This document shows, piece after piece, positions 7,212 through 15,808 of a stretch of DNA of 64,000 nucleotides (the first letter of the stretch is position 1; every line of letters begins with the position of its first letter). Origin of the DNA: Oscillibacter sp. MSJ-31 (GTDB lineage Bacteria > Bacillota > Clostridia > Oscillospirales > Oscillospiraceae); the NCBI RefSeq assembly GCF_018918025.1, contig NZ_JAHLPT010000001.1:248001-312000 (forward strand). Direction: 5' to 3'. The translations under genes were made by a program, and so were the position numbers. The notes beneath the pieces are model-generated. The model did not search any database, had not been told where the DNA came from, and was given only the letters and a program-made list of their open reading frames with translations.

Positions 7212-8456
7212 ATGACCCATTCCTTCTATCGGAGCTACGGCTTCCTTGCCGCGATGCTCGGATGTATCGTGCTCGGCTGCGCCGTCGGCGCGGCCTGGCC
7301 CGGGGCTGTCTGCCTTGAGCCGCTCGGCACCGTGTTCATCAACATGATGTTCTGCCTCGTCGTGCCGCTGGTGTTCTGCTCGCTCGCGGGCAGCATCGCC
7401 AATACGCGCTCGCGGCGCAGGGCGGGGCGCATCCTCGGCGCGACGCTCGGCGTCTTTGTTGTCACCGGGCTGCTCGCGGCCTTTATCATGCTGGTCATCG
7501 TGCGTGTCTTTCCCCCGGTGCTGACGCCGTGGACCGATGCCGCGGCGGGCACGGTGGACGATCCCGCGCCGCTTGCGACGCTGCTCGTCAACTTCTTCAC
7601 CGTCAACGATTTCTCCGCGCTGCTCTCGCGGCGGGCGATGCTGCCGCTGATCGTCTTTTCCCTGCTCTTCGGCTTTTCGGTCTCCGCCTGCGGCGGGCCG
7701 GATACCGTAACGGCGCGGGTGCTGGACGACGCGACAAAGTGCCTTTTGAAGATGGTCTCGCTCGTGAGCTGCTACGCCCCCATCGCCTTCTTCGGCTTCT
7801 TCGCCGCGATGGTCGCAAGCTACGGCGCGCAGATCACGGCGTCCTATGCCCGCGCGATGCTGGCCTACTACCCGCTCTGCTTCGTCTATGCACTGCTCGC
7901 CTTCCCGCTTCTGGCGTATCTCGGCGGCGGGCGTGAGGGGGTACGGCGGCTGCGGCGGCACATCCTGCGCCCCGCGGTGACCGCGCTCGGCACCTGCTCG
8001 TCCGTCGCCACCATTCCGGCGAATATGGAGGCCGCAGAGGACAGCGGCATCCCGCACGAGGTCGCGGATCTTGTGCTGCCGCTGGGCGCGACGATGCACA
8101 TGGACGGCTCGTGCTTCAGTTGCGTGCTCAAGGTCGCGTTTCTCTTCGGCGTGTTTGGCCTGCCGTTTGAGGGCGCGGGACTGTTTGCCGAGGTGCTGGC
8201 CGTGGCGGTCTTTTCCTCCGTCGCCATGAGCGGCATCCCGGGCGGCGGCTACATCGCCGAGTTCATTCTCTGCTCGCTCTTCTTCCCCGACCGGATGGCG
8301 GTTGCCTACCCCATCGCCGTCACCATCGGGAATCTGGTCGATCCGCCCGCCACGATGGTCAACGCTGCGGGCGACTACGCCGCTTCCTTCCTCGTCACCC
8401 GCATCACCGAGGGCAGCGGCTGGCTGGAGCGCACGGACGGCGAGCGCACAGCATAG
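7212..8456 (+). CDS. Dicarboxylate/amino acid:cation symporter (DAACS family)
   Basis: A 414-residue GltP/SstT-like secondary transporter of the plasma membrane, driving uptake of an acidic or neutral amino acid or dicarboxylate with Na+ or H+. Family motifs are present: the serine-rich hairpin region TCSSVATIPANM, the TM7 motif MHMDGSCF (in place of NMDGT), AMSGIPGGG for hairpin 2, and the TM8 binding sequence NLVDPPATMVNAAGD. The usual arginine/aspartate pair that selects dicarboxylates is not clear, so substrate is left open. GGAGGG precedes the ATG. It is divergent from the MerR-RDD regulator, which may control it. Confidence 0.85.
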   Translation: MTHSFYRSYGFLAAMLGCIVLGCAVGAAWPGAVCLEPLGTVFINMMFCLVVPLVFCSLAGSIANTRSRRRAGRILGATLGVFVVTGLLAAFIMLVIVRVFPPVLTPWTDAAAGTVDDPAPLATLLVNFFTVNDFSALLSRRAMLPLIVFSLLFGFSVSACGGPDTVTARVLDDATKCLLKMVSLVSCYAPIAFFGFFAAMVASYGAQITASYARAMLAYYPLCFVYALLAFPLLAYLGGGREGVRRLRRHILRPAVTALGTCSSVATIPANMEAAEDSGIPHEVADLVLPLGATMHMDGSCFSCVLKVAFLFGVFGLPFEGAGLFAEVLAVAVFSSVAMSGIPGGGYIAEFILCSLFFPDRMAVAYPIAVTIGNLVDPPATMVNAAGDYAASFLVTRITEGSGWLERTDGERTA

Positions 8457-8460
8457 CAGA

Positions 8461-8490
8461 AAAGCATCTGCCGCAAGGCAGATGCTTTCG
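8461..8490. terminator. Bidirectional terminator between the symporter and vanW genes
   Basis: Perfect 12-bp stem AAAGCATCTGCC with loop GCAA and complementary arm; it ends with TTT on plus and AAA-templated TTT on minus. It lies between the convergent stops at 8456 and 8492. Confidence 0.8.
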
Positions 8491-8491
8491 T

Positions 8492-9307
8492 TTATTCGTT
8501 CGCGCCTCCCTCTTCGAGGTAGGGCGAATACATCATGATGGCATCGTTGCGCACGACGGGCTTCTCGTCGAGCAGCACACCGTCCGCATCGAAGCGCTGC
8601 TGCCAGAGCACGTTGTGGCGCGTGTAGCCGCCCCAATACTCCGCGCGCATCTCGTGGCCGCGCTCAACGATTTCGTAGCGGCACTCCGGCGCGGCGGAGC
8701 AGCGCCACTCGCCGATGAGGTCGTGCTCGCCGACCGTGACGAGGAGCTGATAATCGTCTGCCGTGTCGTTGCGGATCATCAGGTCGCCGTAGGGATAAAA
8801 GCAGGTCGCGCCGCTGCCGAAGGGCTGCGTGCGGTCCGAATCCGGAAAGACGTCGTAGCCGTGGCGGTGGCGCTCGGTGACGGTCAGCGGCGTGTGGAGC
8901 GTCATCCAGAAAATGAGGTTTGAAAGCTGGCACAGTCCCCCGCCGACGCCCGCAACGGCCCTGCCGTTGCGCAGCAGCATACCGGGCAGATAGCCCTTCC
9001 TCGCCGTCGGGCGGCCGATGAGATACCAGTAGCTGAAGGTCTGCCCCGGGTGGAGCACGATGCCGTTCACCCGCACGGAGGCAAGGCGGAGGTTTGTCAC
9101 CTTGTTCTCCTGCATCCACATATCCACGTCCCGCAGCCTGCGCATCAGGGGCGTTTTGTGACTCGCCGCGCTGTAAGGCAGGATCGCTTCACAGCGCTCA
9201 CGTGCAAAGGAGCTTCGCTCCTTGAGCCACAGGAGCTTGCGCAGGGTCCCATAGTAGGCCCCGCCGAGAGCGAGGCGCAGGTCGGAGCGGGCAACGGGTT
9301 CCTTCAT
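8492..9307 (-). CDS. VanW family protein
   Basis: A 271-residue VanW-domain protein. The core runs from about residue 75, with NLRLASVRVNGIVLHPGQTF, then GRPTARKGYLPG and the invariant GGGLCQLSN. VanW proteins are frequent in clostridia, often cell-wall or export associated, and their biochemical function is unknown. No signal peptide is evident, unlike many family members; the N-terminal 70 residues are basic. The gene follows yigZ by 29 bp in an hflX-yigZ-vanW run. No vanA/vanB-type resistance genes are near, so the name should not be read as glycopeptide resistance. Confidence 0.85.
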   Translation of the reverse strand: MKEPVARSDLRLALGGAYYGTLRKLLWLKERSSFARERCEAILPYSAASHKTPLMRRLRDVDMWMQENKVTNLRLASVRVNGIVLHPGQTFSYWYLIGRPTARKGYLPGMLLRNGRAVAGVGGGLCQLSNLIFWMTLHTPLTVTERHRHGYDVFPDSDRTQPFGSGATCFYPYGDLMIRNDTADDYQLLVTVGEHDLIGEWRCSAAPECRYEIVERGHEMRAEYWGGYTRHNVLWQQRFDADGVLLDEKPVVRNDAIMMYSPYLEEGGANE

Positions 9308-9336
9308 CGGTCGTTCCTCCTTGCTTTTTCTTGTTT

Positions 9337-9975
9337 CTATTCGCGCGGTCCGGGCAGGAAACGCTCTCCTTCGCGCCGCGCGATCATGGTGCCGGCGGAC
9401 AGCTCGGTGAGCGCGGCGTCAAAGCCCGCCGCATTCTCCTGCGGCAGCAGGATGCGGACGCTCACCGCCGCGCCGAAGTCGGTGCCCTCCACCGTGCCGC
9501 CGTGGGCGGTGGCGAGCAGCTTCAGGCGCTCGAGCATCGGATAGGGGCAGTCTACCGTCACGGCAGACCACAGGCGCATCCGCGCCTTGCCCGCCGCGTC
9601 AAGCGCGTCCTTCGCGGACTTTGCGTAGGCGCGCGTCAGCCCGCCCGCGCCGAGCAGCACACCGCCGAAGTAGCGCGTCACAACGCAGACGACATTCTCC
9701 ACGCCCTCGCGCTGAAGGACGTTGAGCATCGGCTGACCGGCGGTGCCCTGCGGCTCGCCGTCGTCGCCGTAGCGCACGACGCCACCCTCGTGCAGGACGT
9801 AGCACCAGCAGTTGTGGCGCGCGTCGTAGTATTTTTTCCGCATCTCGTCGAGGAAAGCGCGGGCCTCGGCCTCGGTCTCCACGCGGCGGATGTGGCCGAG
9901 AAAGCGCGAGCGCTTTTCAGTGAACTCCGCTTCCCCCACGTCCACGGGGACATAGTAGCTCTGCGGTGCGCTCAC
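9337..9975 (-). CDS. YigZ/IMPACT family protein
   Basis: A 212-residue protein of the YigZ/UPF0029 family (IMPACT N-terminal fold plus DUF1949 C-terminal ferredoxin-like domain). Clear signatures are FTEKRSRFLGHI, DARHNCWCYVL, DDGEPQGTAGQPML and VTRYFGGVLLGAGGL. Bacterial members are thought to act in translation-related or stress functions by homology to eukaryotic IMPACT, but the reaction is not known. The start is GTG at 9975, overlapping the hflX stop in a GTGA tetranucleotide with GGAGG upstream, so translation is coupled to hflX. Confidence 0.9.
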   Translation of the reverse strand: MSAPQSYYVPVDVGEAEFTEKRSRFLGHIRRVETEAEARAFLDEMRKKYYDARHNCWCYVLHEGGVVRYGDDGEPQGTAGQPMLNVLQREGVENVVCVVTRYFGGVLLGAGGLTRAYAKSAKDALDAAGKARMRLWSAVTVDCPYPMLERLKLLATAHGGTVEGTDFGAAVSVRILLPQENAAGFDAALTELSAGTMIARREGERFLPGPRE

Positions 9976-11279
9976 TCCCAGTCCTCCTTCGGCTCGGTGT
10001 AGCCCTCGACGTAGTCCTTGACCCGGCCGAGCACGCGCGGCGTGCAGACCGCCACAATGTCGATGGTCTCGCCGTACTCCACGCTCTCGACCTTGGCCTC
10101 ACGGTAGAGGCTGTCGAGCCAGCCGCCCTTGTCGTAGGGCAAATGGATGGTCACGCGGCGCGTGCCCTTGTCAAGCTCGGCGTCGATGGCGCGCAGCAGC
10201 TCGTCGAGCCCCTCGCCGGTCCTGGCGCTGAGGTTCACCGTGCGCTCGCCGTGCGGGCGGATATCGCCGTAGAACAGGTCGGACTTGTTGTACACGCGGA
10301 TGCAGGGGATGCCCTCCGCGCCGAGGTCGTGGATGAGCTGATCCACCACCTCCGCCTGCGCGATCCACTCAGGGTTGGAAATGTCGATGACGTGCAGCAG
10401 AAGGTCGGCATACTCCAGCTCCTCAAGCGTCGCCTTGAAGGCGTCGATGAGCTGATGCGGCAGCTTGCGGATGAAGCCGACCGTGTCGGAGATGACGACA
10501 TCGAGCGTGTCGGAGACGGTCAGCAGCCGGGTGGTGGTGTCGAGCGTATCGAACAGCCGGTTATTCGCCGGAATGTCCGCGCCGGTGAGGGCGTTGAGCA
10601 GCGTCGATTTGCCTGCGTTCGTATAGCCGACGATGGCAACGACCGGGATCTCATTCTTCATCCGACGCTCGCGCTGCGTGCCGCGCACGCGGCGCACCTC
10701 GTCCAGATCCTCCTTGAGCTTGTCGATCTTGCGGTGGATGTGGCGGCGGTCGGTCTCGAGCTGCGTTTCGCCAGGGCCTTTGGAGCCGATGGGCCCCTTG
10801 CCGCTCGTGCCCGCCTGACGCTCCAGGTGCGTCCACATGCCGATCAGGCGCGGCAGCAGATATTGGTACTGCGCCAGCTCAACCTGCAAGCGGCCCTCCT
10901 TTGTTTTGGCACGCTGGGCAAAAATATCAAGGATCAGCCCGCTGCGGTCGAGCACCTGCACGCCCAGATCCTCCGTCAGCACGCGCATCTGCGAGGGTGA
11001 CAGGTCGTTGTCGAAGATCGCCATCGTCGCCTCGGTCGAGCCGATAAGCTCCTTGATCTCCGCCACCTTGCCCTCGCCGATGAAGCTGCGCGGATTCGGG
11101 GACGGAAGGTTTTGCAGCACGGTCGCAACGCTCACCGCGCCGGCGGTCTCGACGAGCGCGGCAAGCTCGTCCATGCTCTCCTCGTCCGCGCTGTCCGCCT
11201 TGAGCACCGGCGAGGAAAGACCGACAAGCACCACGCGGTCGCGCGGCTGCTCCACGGTTTTGAGTTTGTTTTCTTCCAT
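9972..11279 (-). CDS. hflX: GTPase HflX
   Basis: HflX is a ribosome-associated GTPase that splits stalled or heat-damaged 70S ribosomes. The 435-residue product has the HflX N-terminal domain (DNDLSPSQMRVL, ILDIFAQRAKTKEGRLQVELAQ), the glycine-rich linker KGPGETQLETDRR, and the G domain with G1 GYTNAGKSTLLNAL, G3 DTVGFIRKLPH and G4 NKSD. I place the start at the ATG at 11279 because AAGGTGA lies five bases upstream; an upstream in-frame ATG (11321) lacks a ribosome binding site. It heads the hflX-yigZ-vanW operon from the promoter at 11311-11339. Confidence 0.95.
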   Translation of the reverse strand: MEENKLKTVEQPRDRVVLVGLSSPVLKADSADEESMDELAALVETAGAVSVATVLQNLPSPNPRSFIGEGKVAEIKELIGSTEATMAIFDNDLSPSQMRVLTEDLGVQVLDRSGLILDIFAQRAKTKEGRLQVELAQYQYLLPRLIGMWTHLERQAGTSGKGPIGSKGPGETQLETDRRHIHRKIDKLKEDLDEVRRVRGTQRERRMKNEIPVVAIVGYTNAGKSTLLNALTGADIPANNRLFDTLDTTTRLLTVSDTLDVVISDTVGFIRKLPHQLIDAFKATLEELEYADLLLHVIDISNPEWIAQAEVVDQLIHDLGAEGIPCIRVYNKSDLFYGDIRPHGERTVNLSARTGEGLDELLRAIDAELDKGTRRVTIHLPYDKGGWLDSLYREAKVESVEYGETIDIVAVCTPRVLGRVKDYVEGYTEPKEDWE

Positions 11280-11310
11280 AGGAATCACCTTTTCTGCGTT
11301 TCTTTCCTTC

Positions 11311-11339
11311 AGTATACGCAAGGGAACGAAAAATGTAAA
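11311..11339 (-). promoter_or_regulatory. Promoter of hflX
   Basis: On the minus strand TTTACA (11334-11339), 17-bp spacer, TATACT (11311-11316), starting immediately after the rpmE terminator. Confidence 0.7.
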
Positions 11340-11340
11340 G

Positions 11341-11370
11341 AAAAAGAGGTCTGCTTCCGCAGACCTCTTT
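11341..11370 (-). terminator. Terminator of rpmE
   Basis: Perfect 12-bp stem AAAGAGGTCTGC, loop TTCC, followed on the minus strand by a T-rich tract, eight bases past the rpmE stop. Confidence 0.85.
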
Positions 11371-11378
11371 CGCAGTTC

Positions 11379-11582
11379 TTACTTGTCCAGACCGAACTTC
11401 TTGTTGAACTTGGCAACGCGGCCGCCGGTATCGACCAGCTTCTGCTTGCCCGTGAAGTAGGGGTGACACTTTGAGCACACTTCCACCTTGATGTTCGCCT
11501 TGGTGGAACCTGTCTCAATCACATTACCGCAGGCGCAAGTAATAGTAGTCTGCTGATAATTGGGATGGATTCCTTCCTTCAT
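11379..11582 (-). CDS. rpmE: 50S ribosomal protein L31
   Basis: A 67-residue L31 of the zinc-binding (C+) type: CAC at residues 16-18 and CSKC at 36-39 supply the four cysteines, and HPFYTGKQK-like text ([17 protein letters not shown]) is the family core. It sits at the subunit interface of the ribosome. It is transcribed alone from a strong promoter (11639-11667) and ends at a clean terminator. In Bacillus the zinc-free paralogue takes over under zinc limitation; no second copy is in the window. Confidence 0.97.
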   Translation of the reverse strand: MKEGIHPNYQQTTITCACGNVIETGSTKANIKVEVCSKCHPYFTGKQKLVDTGGRVAKFNKKFGLDK

Positions 11583-11638
11583 TGCTCGTGTTCACCTCTT
11601 TCCGATCCGAGAGTGCTTTCGTCAAAAAGCCAAAAAGG

Positions 11639-11667
11639 ATAATATCACGCTTTTCGCCAAATTGCAA
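11639..11667 (-). promoter_or_regulatory. Promoter of rpmE
   Basis: On the minus strand TTGCAA (11662-11667), 17-bp spacer, TATTAT (11639-11644). Confidence 0.7.
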
Positions 11668-11725
11668 GCACAAATTTTGTACTTTTCGATAAAATCATCA
11701 AAAGTTGCCGCAGCACGTGCAATTT

Positions 11726-12388
11726 TCAGCGGAAAACGTTCCCCTCTGTATCGTAAATTTCCGTGCGGCGCACGCGGACGAAGTCCGGCTTGAGCGACGG
11801 AAGCTCGCGCTCGATCGCCTGTGCGAGATAGGCGGGGTTCAGCCCCGGGTTCTGCGCGGCGACCACGGCGTCGGCAAGGATGCTTCCGTCCTGCTCGGTG
11901 AGGGTCATTTCGCGGATCAGCGGCGCAATGTCGATCTGCGCGAGCTCCTTATGCTTGGTGCGCTTTTCAATCATCAGCGTTTCGCGCGCGAACAGCGCGC
12001 GCAGCGCGTCCGCCGTGCCGGCGGGCACGCCGTTATCATAGAGCAGCTCCAGCCGTGCGCGCAGGAACGTGAACTCGCGCACGGGGCGCGTGACCGGATA
12101 GCACTCCCGCACGCGCAAGCCCGCGGGCAGACCCGTGTTGAGCTTTTCGGCGATGCCCGCGCCGTCGGTCTCCTCCACCGTTTCAAAGTCGAGCAGCTCG
12201 CAGTCGCTCGACTGCCCCACCGGCAGCGGCAGGACGATGGAGATGATGGGGTGCGGGTGAAAGCCGTTGGAGTGCTTGAGGTGCAGCTCCGCACGGGGAA
12301 ACACACGTTGGAAGGTTCGCATCGTGTCGAGGTGCGAGATGTAGGAGGCCTGCGCCTCCTTGGTGAAAAGAAGTCTCAGCTTAGCCAT
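11726..12388 (-). CDS. TIGR03936 (DUF2344) protein, partner of the radical SAM protein
   Basis: A 220-residue DUF2344 protein, recognised by its opening KLRLLFTKEAQASYISHLD and the pattern FSNGFHPHPIISIVLPLP-like (SNGFHPHPIISIVLPLPVG). In clostridia and cyanobacteria this domain is encoded beside, or fused to, the TIGR03960 B12-binding radical SAM protein, and the pair often sits next to rng and rplU, which points to rRNA or tRNA modification; the reaction is unknown. The start at 12388 overlaps the upstream stop by 8 nt and uses a GGGGAGG inside the preceding gene, so the two are translationally coupled. The usual rng-rplU-rpmA genes do not follow. Confidence 0.85.
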   Translation of the reverse strand: MAKLRLLFTKEAQASYISHLDTMRTFQRVFPRAELHLKHSNGFHPHPIISIVLPLPVGQSSDCELLDFETVEETDGAGIAEKLNTGLPAGLRVRECYPVTRPVREFTFLRARLELLYDNGVPAGTADALRALFARETLMIEKRTKHKELAQIDIAPLIREMTLTEQDGSILADAVVAAQNPGLNPAYLAQAIERELPSLKPDFVRVRRTEIYDTEGNVFR

Positions 12389-14219
12389 CGCATGGCCTCC
12401 CCAATAAGAGATTCGCGCCGCAGCCGTTGCAGTGTGTGCGGCAGTCCGGCGTGGTGACGGACTGGTAGCACCGCTCATGCTCGCGCCAGAGGTACTGCTC
12501 CGTCACGCCGCTCGAGATCATCGCCCAGGGCATCAGCTCGTCCTTTTCGCGCTTGCGGTTGGCGTAAAAGTGCGGGTCAAGACCGCACTCCTCAAAAGCC
12601 TCGAGCCAGCGGTCGAGGGAGAAATACTCCTCCCACGCGGAGAGGTGCTCGCCCTTGCGCCACGCCGTTTCGATCACCCTGCAAAGCCGCCGGTCGCCGC
12701 GAGAAATGACGGCCTCCATATAGCTCGTGTCGGAATCGTGCCAGTTGTAGGTAACGGATTTCGTCAGCATATTCTCGCGCAGCAGCTTCACGCGGCGCTC
12801 GTACTCCTCCTTGGGGATCTGCGGCTCCCACTGAAACGCCGTGTGCGCCTTGGGCACAAACCACGAGGTCGAGACCGTGATGCGCACGCCGCGGTTCTTG
12901 TTGCTCGCGCTCTCGCGCCATGCGTGCATGACGTGGGACGCGACCTCGGCAATGCCGAGCACGTCCTCGTCCGTCTCGGTCGGAAGTCCCAGCATGAAGT
13001 AGAGCTTGACCGCGCTGTAGCCGCCGGCAAAGGCGCGGCGGCAGGAGGCCAGCAGGTCCTCCTCGGTGAGATTCTTGTTGATGGCGTCGCGCAGGCGCTG
13101 CGTGCCGGCCTCGGGCGCAAAGGTCAGGCCGGTCTTTCTTCCCTTTTGCAGCCGCTCCATGAGCGCCATGGAGAAGTTGTCGGCGCGCAGGCTCGGGAGC
13201 GAAAGATTCACATGACGCTGCGCGCAGAACTCCTCCAGATCGTCGCAGAGCTGTACAAGCGGGCGGAAATCCGAGGTCGAGAGCGAGGAGAGCGTCATCT
13301 CCTCGTAGCCGGAATCCTCGATGGCCTCCTTGGCGTATTCGACCAGCAGCTTTTCCGAGCGGTTGCGCACGGGGCGGTAGACATAGCCCGCCTGGCAGAA
13401 GCGGCAGCCGCGGATGCAGCCGCGGAAAAGCTCGAGTGTGGTGCGGTCCTGCACGATCTCGGTGGAGGGCACGATGGTCTTGGCGGGATACCATGCCTTG
13501 TCCATGTCGCGCATGATGCGCTTGGTGACGACCTTCGGCGCGCCGTCCTTCGGCGTGATCGACTTCACCGTGCCGTCAGCGTTGTAGTCCACCTCGTAGA
13601 GACCGGGAACATAAATGCCGTCCAGCTGCGCGGCGGCACGGAGAAACTGCTGCTTCGTCCAGCCCTCGCGCCGCGCCCTGCGGTGCAGCTCGATCAGCTC
13701 GACGTTCATCTCCTCGCCCTCGCCGATCTCGGCAATGTCAATAAAATCCGCGATCGGCTCGCAGTTGAACATCGCCGTGCCGCCCGCGATGACGAGCGGG
13801 GTCAGCTCCGTGCGCTCGCTCGCGTGGAGCGGCACGCCCGCCAGATCGAGCATATTCAGCATGGCGGGAAACGCCATCTCGTAGCCGACGGAAAAGGCGA
13901 TGATGTCGAAATCGCGGATGGGATCACCGGACTCGAGCGCATAGAGCGGCAGGCCGGCACGGCGCATCTCCTCCTCCATGTCGCCCCAGGGGGCGAAAAC
14001 ACGCTCACACCAGACGCCTTCCATGTTGTTCATAATGCCGTAGAGGATCCGCATACCGAGGTTCGACATACCGATCTCATAGGTGTCCGGGAAGCAGAAG
14101 GCCACGCGGGTATCGACCTGCGAGAGGTCCTTCATCACCGCGTTGTACTCGCCGCCCACATAGCGCGCCGGCTTCTGCACGCGGGGCAGGATGCGTTCCA
14201 ATCGTTTGTCCACAGGCAA
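12381..14219 (-). CDS. TIGR03960 B12-binding-domain radical SAM protein
   Basis: A 612-residue radical SAM enzyme. The N-terminal 230 residues have the B12-binding-like layout of the TIGR03960 family (FPDTYEIGMSNLGMRILY, VIAGGTAMFNCEPIADF). The [4Fe-4S]/SAM motif is CIRGCRFC, cysteines 268, 272 and 275, followed by the TIM-barrel with FAPEAGTQRLRDAINK. The C-terminus carries another cysteine cluster (CRTHCNGCG, about 596-604), probably a second metal site. It is encoded 33 bp after spoIVFB and overlaps its DUF2344 partner. Substrate unknown; ribosomal RNA or tRNA is suspected from the conserved neighbourhood of the family. Confidence 0.9.
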   Translation of the reverse strand: MPVDKRLERILPRVQKPARYVGGEYNAVMKDLSQVDTRVAFCFPDTYEIGMSNLGMRILYGIMNNMEGVWCERVFAPWGDMEEEMRRAGLPLYALESGDPIRDFDIIAFSVGYEMAFPAMLNMLDLAGVPLHASERTELTPLVIAGGTAMFNCEPIADFIDIAEIGEGEEMNVELIELHRRARREGWTKQQFLRAAAQLDGIYVPGLYEVDYNADGTVKSITPKDGAPKVVTKRIMRDMDKAWYPAKTIVPSTEIVQDRTTLELFRGCIRGCRFCQAGYVYRPVRNRSEKLLVEYAKEAIEDSGYEEMTLSSLSTSDFRPLVQLCDDLEEFCAQRHVNLSLPSLRADNFSMALMERLQKGRKTGLTFAPEAGTQRLRDAINKNLTEEDLLASCRRAFAGGYSAVKLYFMLGLPTETDEDVLGIAEVASHVMHAWRESASNKNRGVRITVSTSWFVPKAHTAFQWEPQIPKEEYERRVKLLRENMLTKSVTYNWHDSDTSYMEAVISRGDRRLCRVIETAWRKGEHLSAWEEYFSLDRWLEAFEECGLDPHFYANRKREKDELMPWAMISSGVTEQYLWREHERCYQSVTTPDCRTHCNGCGANLLLGRPCDG

Positions 14220-14252
14220 GCTCCTTTTCTATTGAGAGACATTGACCGTATT

Positions 14253-14879
14253 TTACACGCTTTTCCCGCCGCGCGCAAGCCCCAGTTGGCGCAGCGTTCC
14301 CCAGAGAAGGCCGAAGGCAGCAAAAGCAAAGAGCCATCCGCTGTGCAGCTCCAGCGAGAGCTTGAGTCCCAGCGCACAAAGCGCGAGCGAGCAGGCAAGG
14401 CTGACCGCCGCGGTGATACGCTCCCCCGTGGCCGGCCCGAGAAAGAAGGACAGGGCAAGGCAGAGCGCCCGCGCGCCGTCGAGCGGAACGACCGGCAGGA
14501 GGTTGAAGGCCGCGAGCACAAGGTGCGCTCCGGCAAAGACAAAGCACCACTCCCGCCACGTCCGCAGGCCGAGGAGCGCGAGGAGAACGGCGCAGAAAAG
14601 GTTGACTGTCACCCCCGCGAGCGTGACGATCAGTTCGCGCCCATAGGAGAGCCGCGCGAGGGCGGGAGCGTCCAGCTCCGCGCCGAACGCTGTAAGGCGG
14701 AAGCGCTTGACGGATACGCCGTAGTAGCGCATGGCAGCGAGGTGGCCCAGCTCGTGCAGCGCTGCGGCGGTCAGGATCGCCGCAACGACCGTGAGCGGAG
14801 AAACGATGGCGGCGAGCAGCACGAGCAGCCAGAAGCTCGCGTTCACGCGCACGGCGGCGCTAAACGGTCTTTGCCGCAT
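14253..14879 (-). CDS. spoIVFB: Site-2 intramembrane metalloprotease, SpoIVFB-like
   Basis: A 208-residue M50 protease with about six hydrophobic helices. The zinc motif HELGH lies at residues 42-46 and the second ligand motif reads NLLPVVPLDGAR, as in SpoIVFB. In sporulating Firmicutes SpoIVFB cleaves pro-sigma-K in the mother cell outer forespore membrane and is held inactive by SpoIVFA. The gene overlaps an M23-domain gene in the position of spoIVFA, which makes this assignment much stronger than sequence alone. ATG at 14879 is used; a TTG two codons upstream (14885) is also possible, and neither has a good ribosome binding site, so coupling to the upstream gene is likely. Confidence 0.82.
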   Translation of the reverse strand: MRQRPFSAAVRVNASFWLLVLLAAIVSPLTVVAAILTAAALHELGHLAAMRYYGVSVKRFRLTAFGAELDAPALARLSYGRELIVTLAGVTVNLFCAVLLALLGLRTWREWCFVFAGAHLVLAAFNLLPVVPLDGARALCLALSFFLGPATGERITAAVSLACSLALCALGLKLSLELHSGWLFAFAAFGLLWGTLRQLGLARGGKSV

Positions 14880-15735
14880 AGGCAATGGGATCGAGGTATT
14901 TTGAGCCGCTGAGCAGCTCGAAGTGCAGGTGCGCGCCCGTGGCGTTGCCGGTCGCGCCGACCGCGCCGAGCGTATCGCCGCGCAGAACGCTCTGCCCGGA
15001 GGAGACCGTTATTTTGCTGCAATGGGCGTAAAGCGTCTCATAGCCGTCCGCGTGGCGGACGGTCAGATATTTGCCGAGCACGGTGCTCTCCCCCACCACG
15101 CCGACCGTACCGTCGGCAAAGCAGGCAAAGGGCGTGCCCTCATCGGCGGCGAGGTCAAGGCCGGTATGAAAGGCCTCCTCACCCGTATTCGGGTCCTCGC
15201 GCCAGCCGAAGCCCGAGGTCAGCGTGCCGTCGAGCGGTGACACATAGGAAAAGGGCAGCGTCGGCTGCGCGTCGAGCACATAATCCGGCAGGGGCTTGGC
15301 TGCGGCATCCTCCTCGTTTGTTCCGGCCGGCTGTGCGATCTCCGCCCCGCCGCCGACCTCCGCGGCGTCCTGCATACCGCTGCCGCCAAACACGGCGACG
15401 TAGGCATTGCCGAGGGACTCCGCGAATCGTTCGGGCGCGGCGACCGCGTGGCCGATGGCGGAGAACGCCTCGGTAAAGTCCGCGTCGCGCACGAGCCATT
15501 GGGCAAGCGTACCGCGGAAGGCCGAAAGATTCCCCGGCAGCACGAGCTTGAGCAGCACGAGCGAGACGAATAGCACGCCGCAGACGGTCAGACGCAGAAG
15601 GCGGAGCTGCGATGTGCCGGAGGGCTGCTGTTCCCTGCGGCGGCTTCCTGCGGCGGCGCTTCGCTTTGTCCGCGCGGCAGCGCGGCGTTTCCCCTGTGCG
15701 CGCGCCCAGCGGCGCAGACGCATTCTTACGGTCAT
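14860..15735 (-). CDS. spoIVFA: Membrane-anchored M23 (LytM) protein, SpoIVFA-like
   Basis: A 291-residue protein with a long basic cytoplasmic N-terminus, one membrane segment (about 48-66) and an outside M23 domain. The domain keeps FHTGLDLAAD (first His and Asp ligands) and HLHFEL (HxH), so unlike many SpoIVFA proteins its zinc site looks intact. SpoIVFA is the LytM-domain regulator that restrains SpoIVFB until sigma-G-dependent proteases cut it. Gene order M23-M50 equals spoIVFA-spoIVFB of Bacillus, where the pair lies before rplU. A sigma-E-like promoter precedes it. An ordinary cell-wall endopeptidase is the alternative. Confidence 0.75.
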   Translation of the reverse strand: MTVRMRLRRWARAQGKRRAAARTKRSAAAGSRRREQQPSGTSQLRLLRLTVCGVLFVSLVLLKLVLPGNLSAFRGTLAQWLVRDADFTEAFSAIGHAVAAPERFAESLGNAYVAVFGGSGMQDAAEVGGGAEIAQPAGTNEEDAAAKPLPDYVLDAQPTLPFSYVSPLDGTLTSGFGWREDPNTGEEAFHTGLDLAADEGTPFACFADGTVGVVGESTVLGKYLTVRHADGYETLYAHCSKITVSSGQSVLRGDTLGAVGATGNATGAHLHFELLSGSKYLDPIAYAAKTV

Positions 15736-15768
15736 AGGCTCTTCCTCCCTTGGCTTTCGTTTTGGGAC

Positions 15769-15795
15769 AGTCTATGCCGCGGCATCGCCGCTTAT
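15769..15795 (-). promoter_or_regulatory. Sigma-E-like sporulation promoter of the spoIVF operon
   Basis: On the minus strand ATA (15793-15795), 16 bp, then CATAGACT (15769-15776), fitting the mother-cell sigma-E pattern ATA-N16-18-CATANNNT. No sigma-A boxes are seen in this gap. The start codon at 15735 lies about 35 bp downstream with GGGAGG in between. Confidence 0.45.
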
Positions 15796-15808
15796 GCCCG
15801 CACGCAGA

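Noticed and set aside
8492-9307. A glycopeptide-resistance locus because of vanW
   Set aside because: No vanH/A/X/S/R genes nearby; VanW-domain proteins are common in clostridia and sit here with hflX and yigZ.
12432-14912. An 826-codon plus-strand frame opposite the radical SAM and spoIVFB genes
   Set aside because: Spans two real genes on the other strand and shows only Arg/Ala/His/Gly-rich low-complexity sequence.
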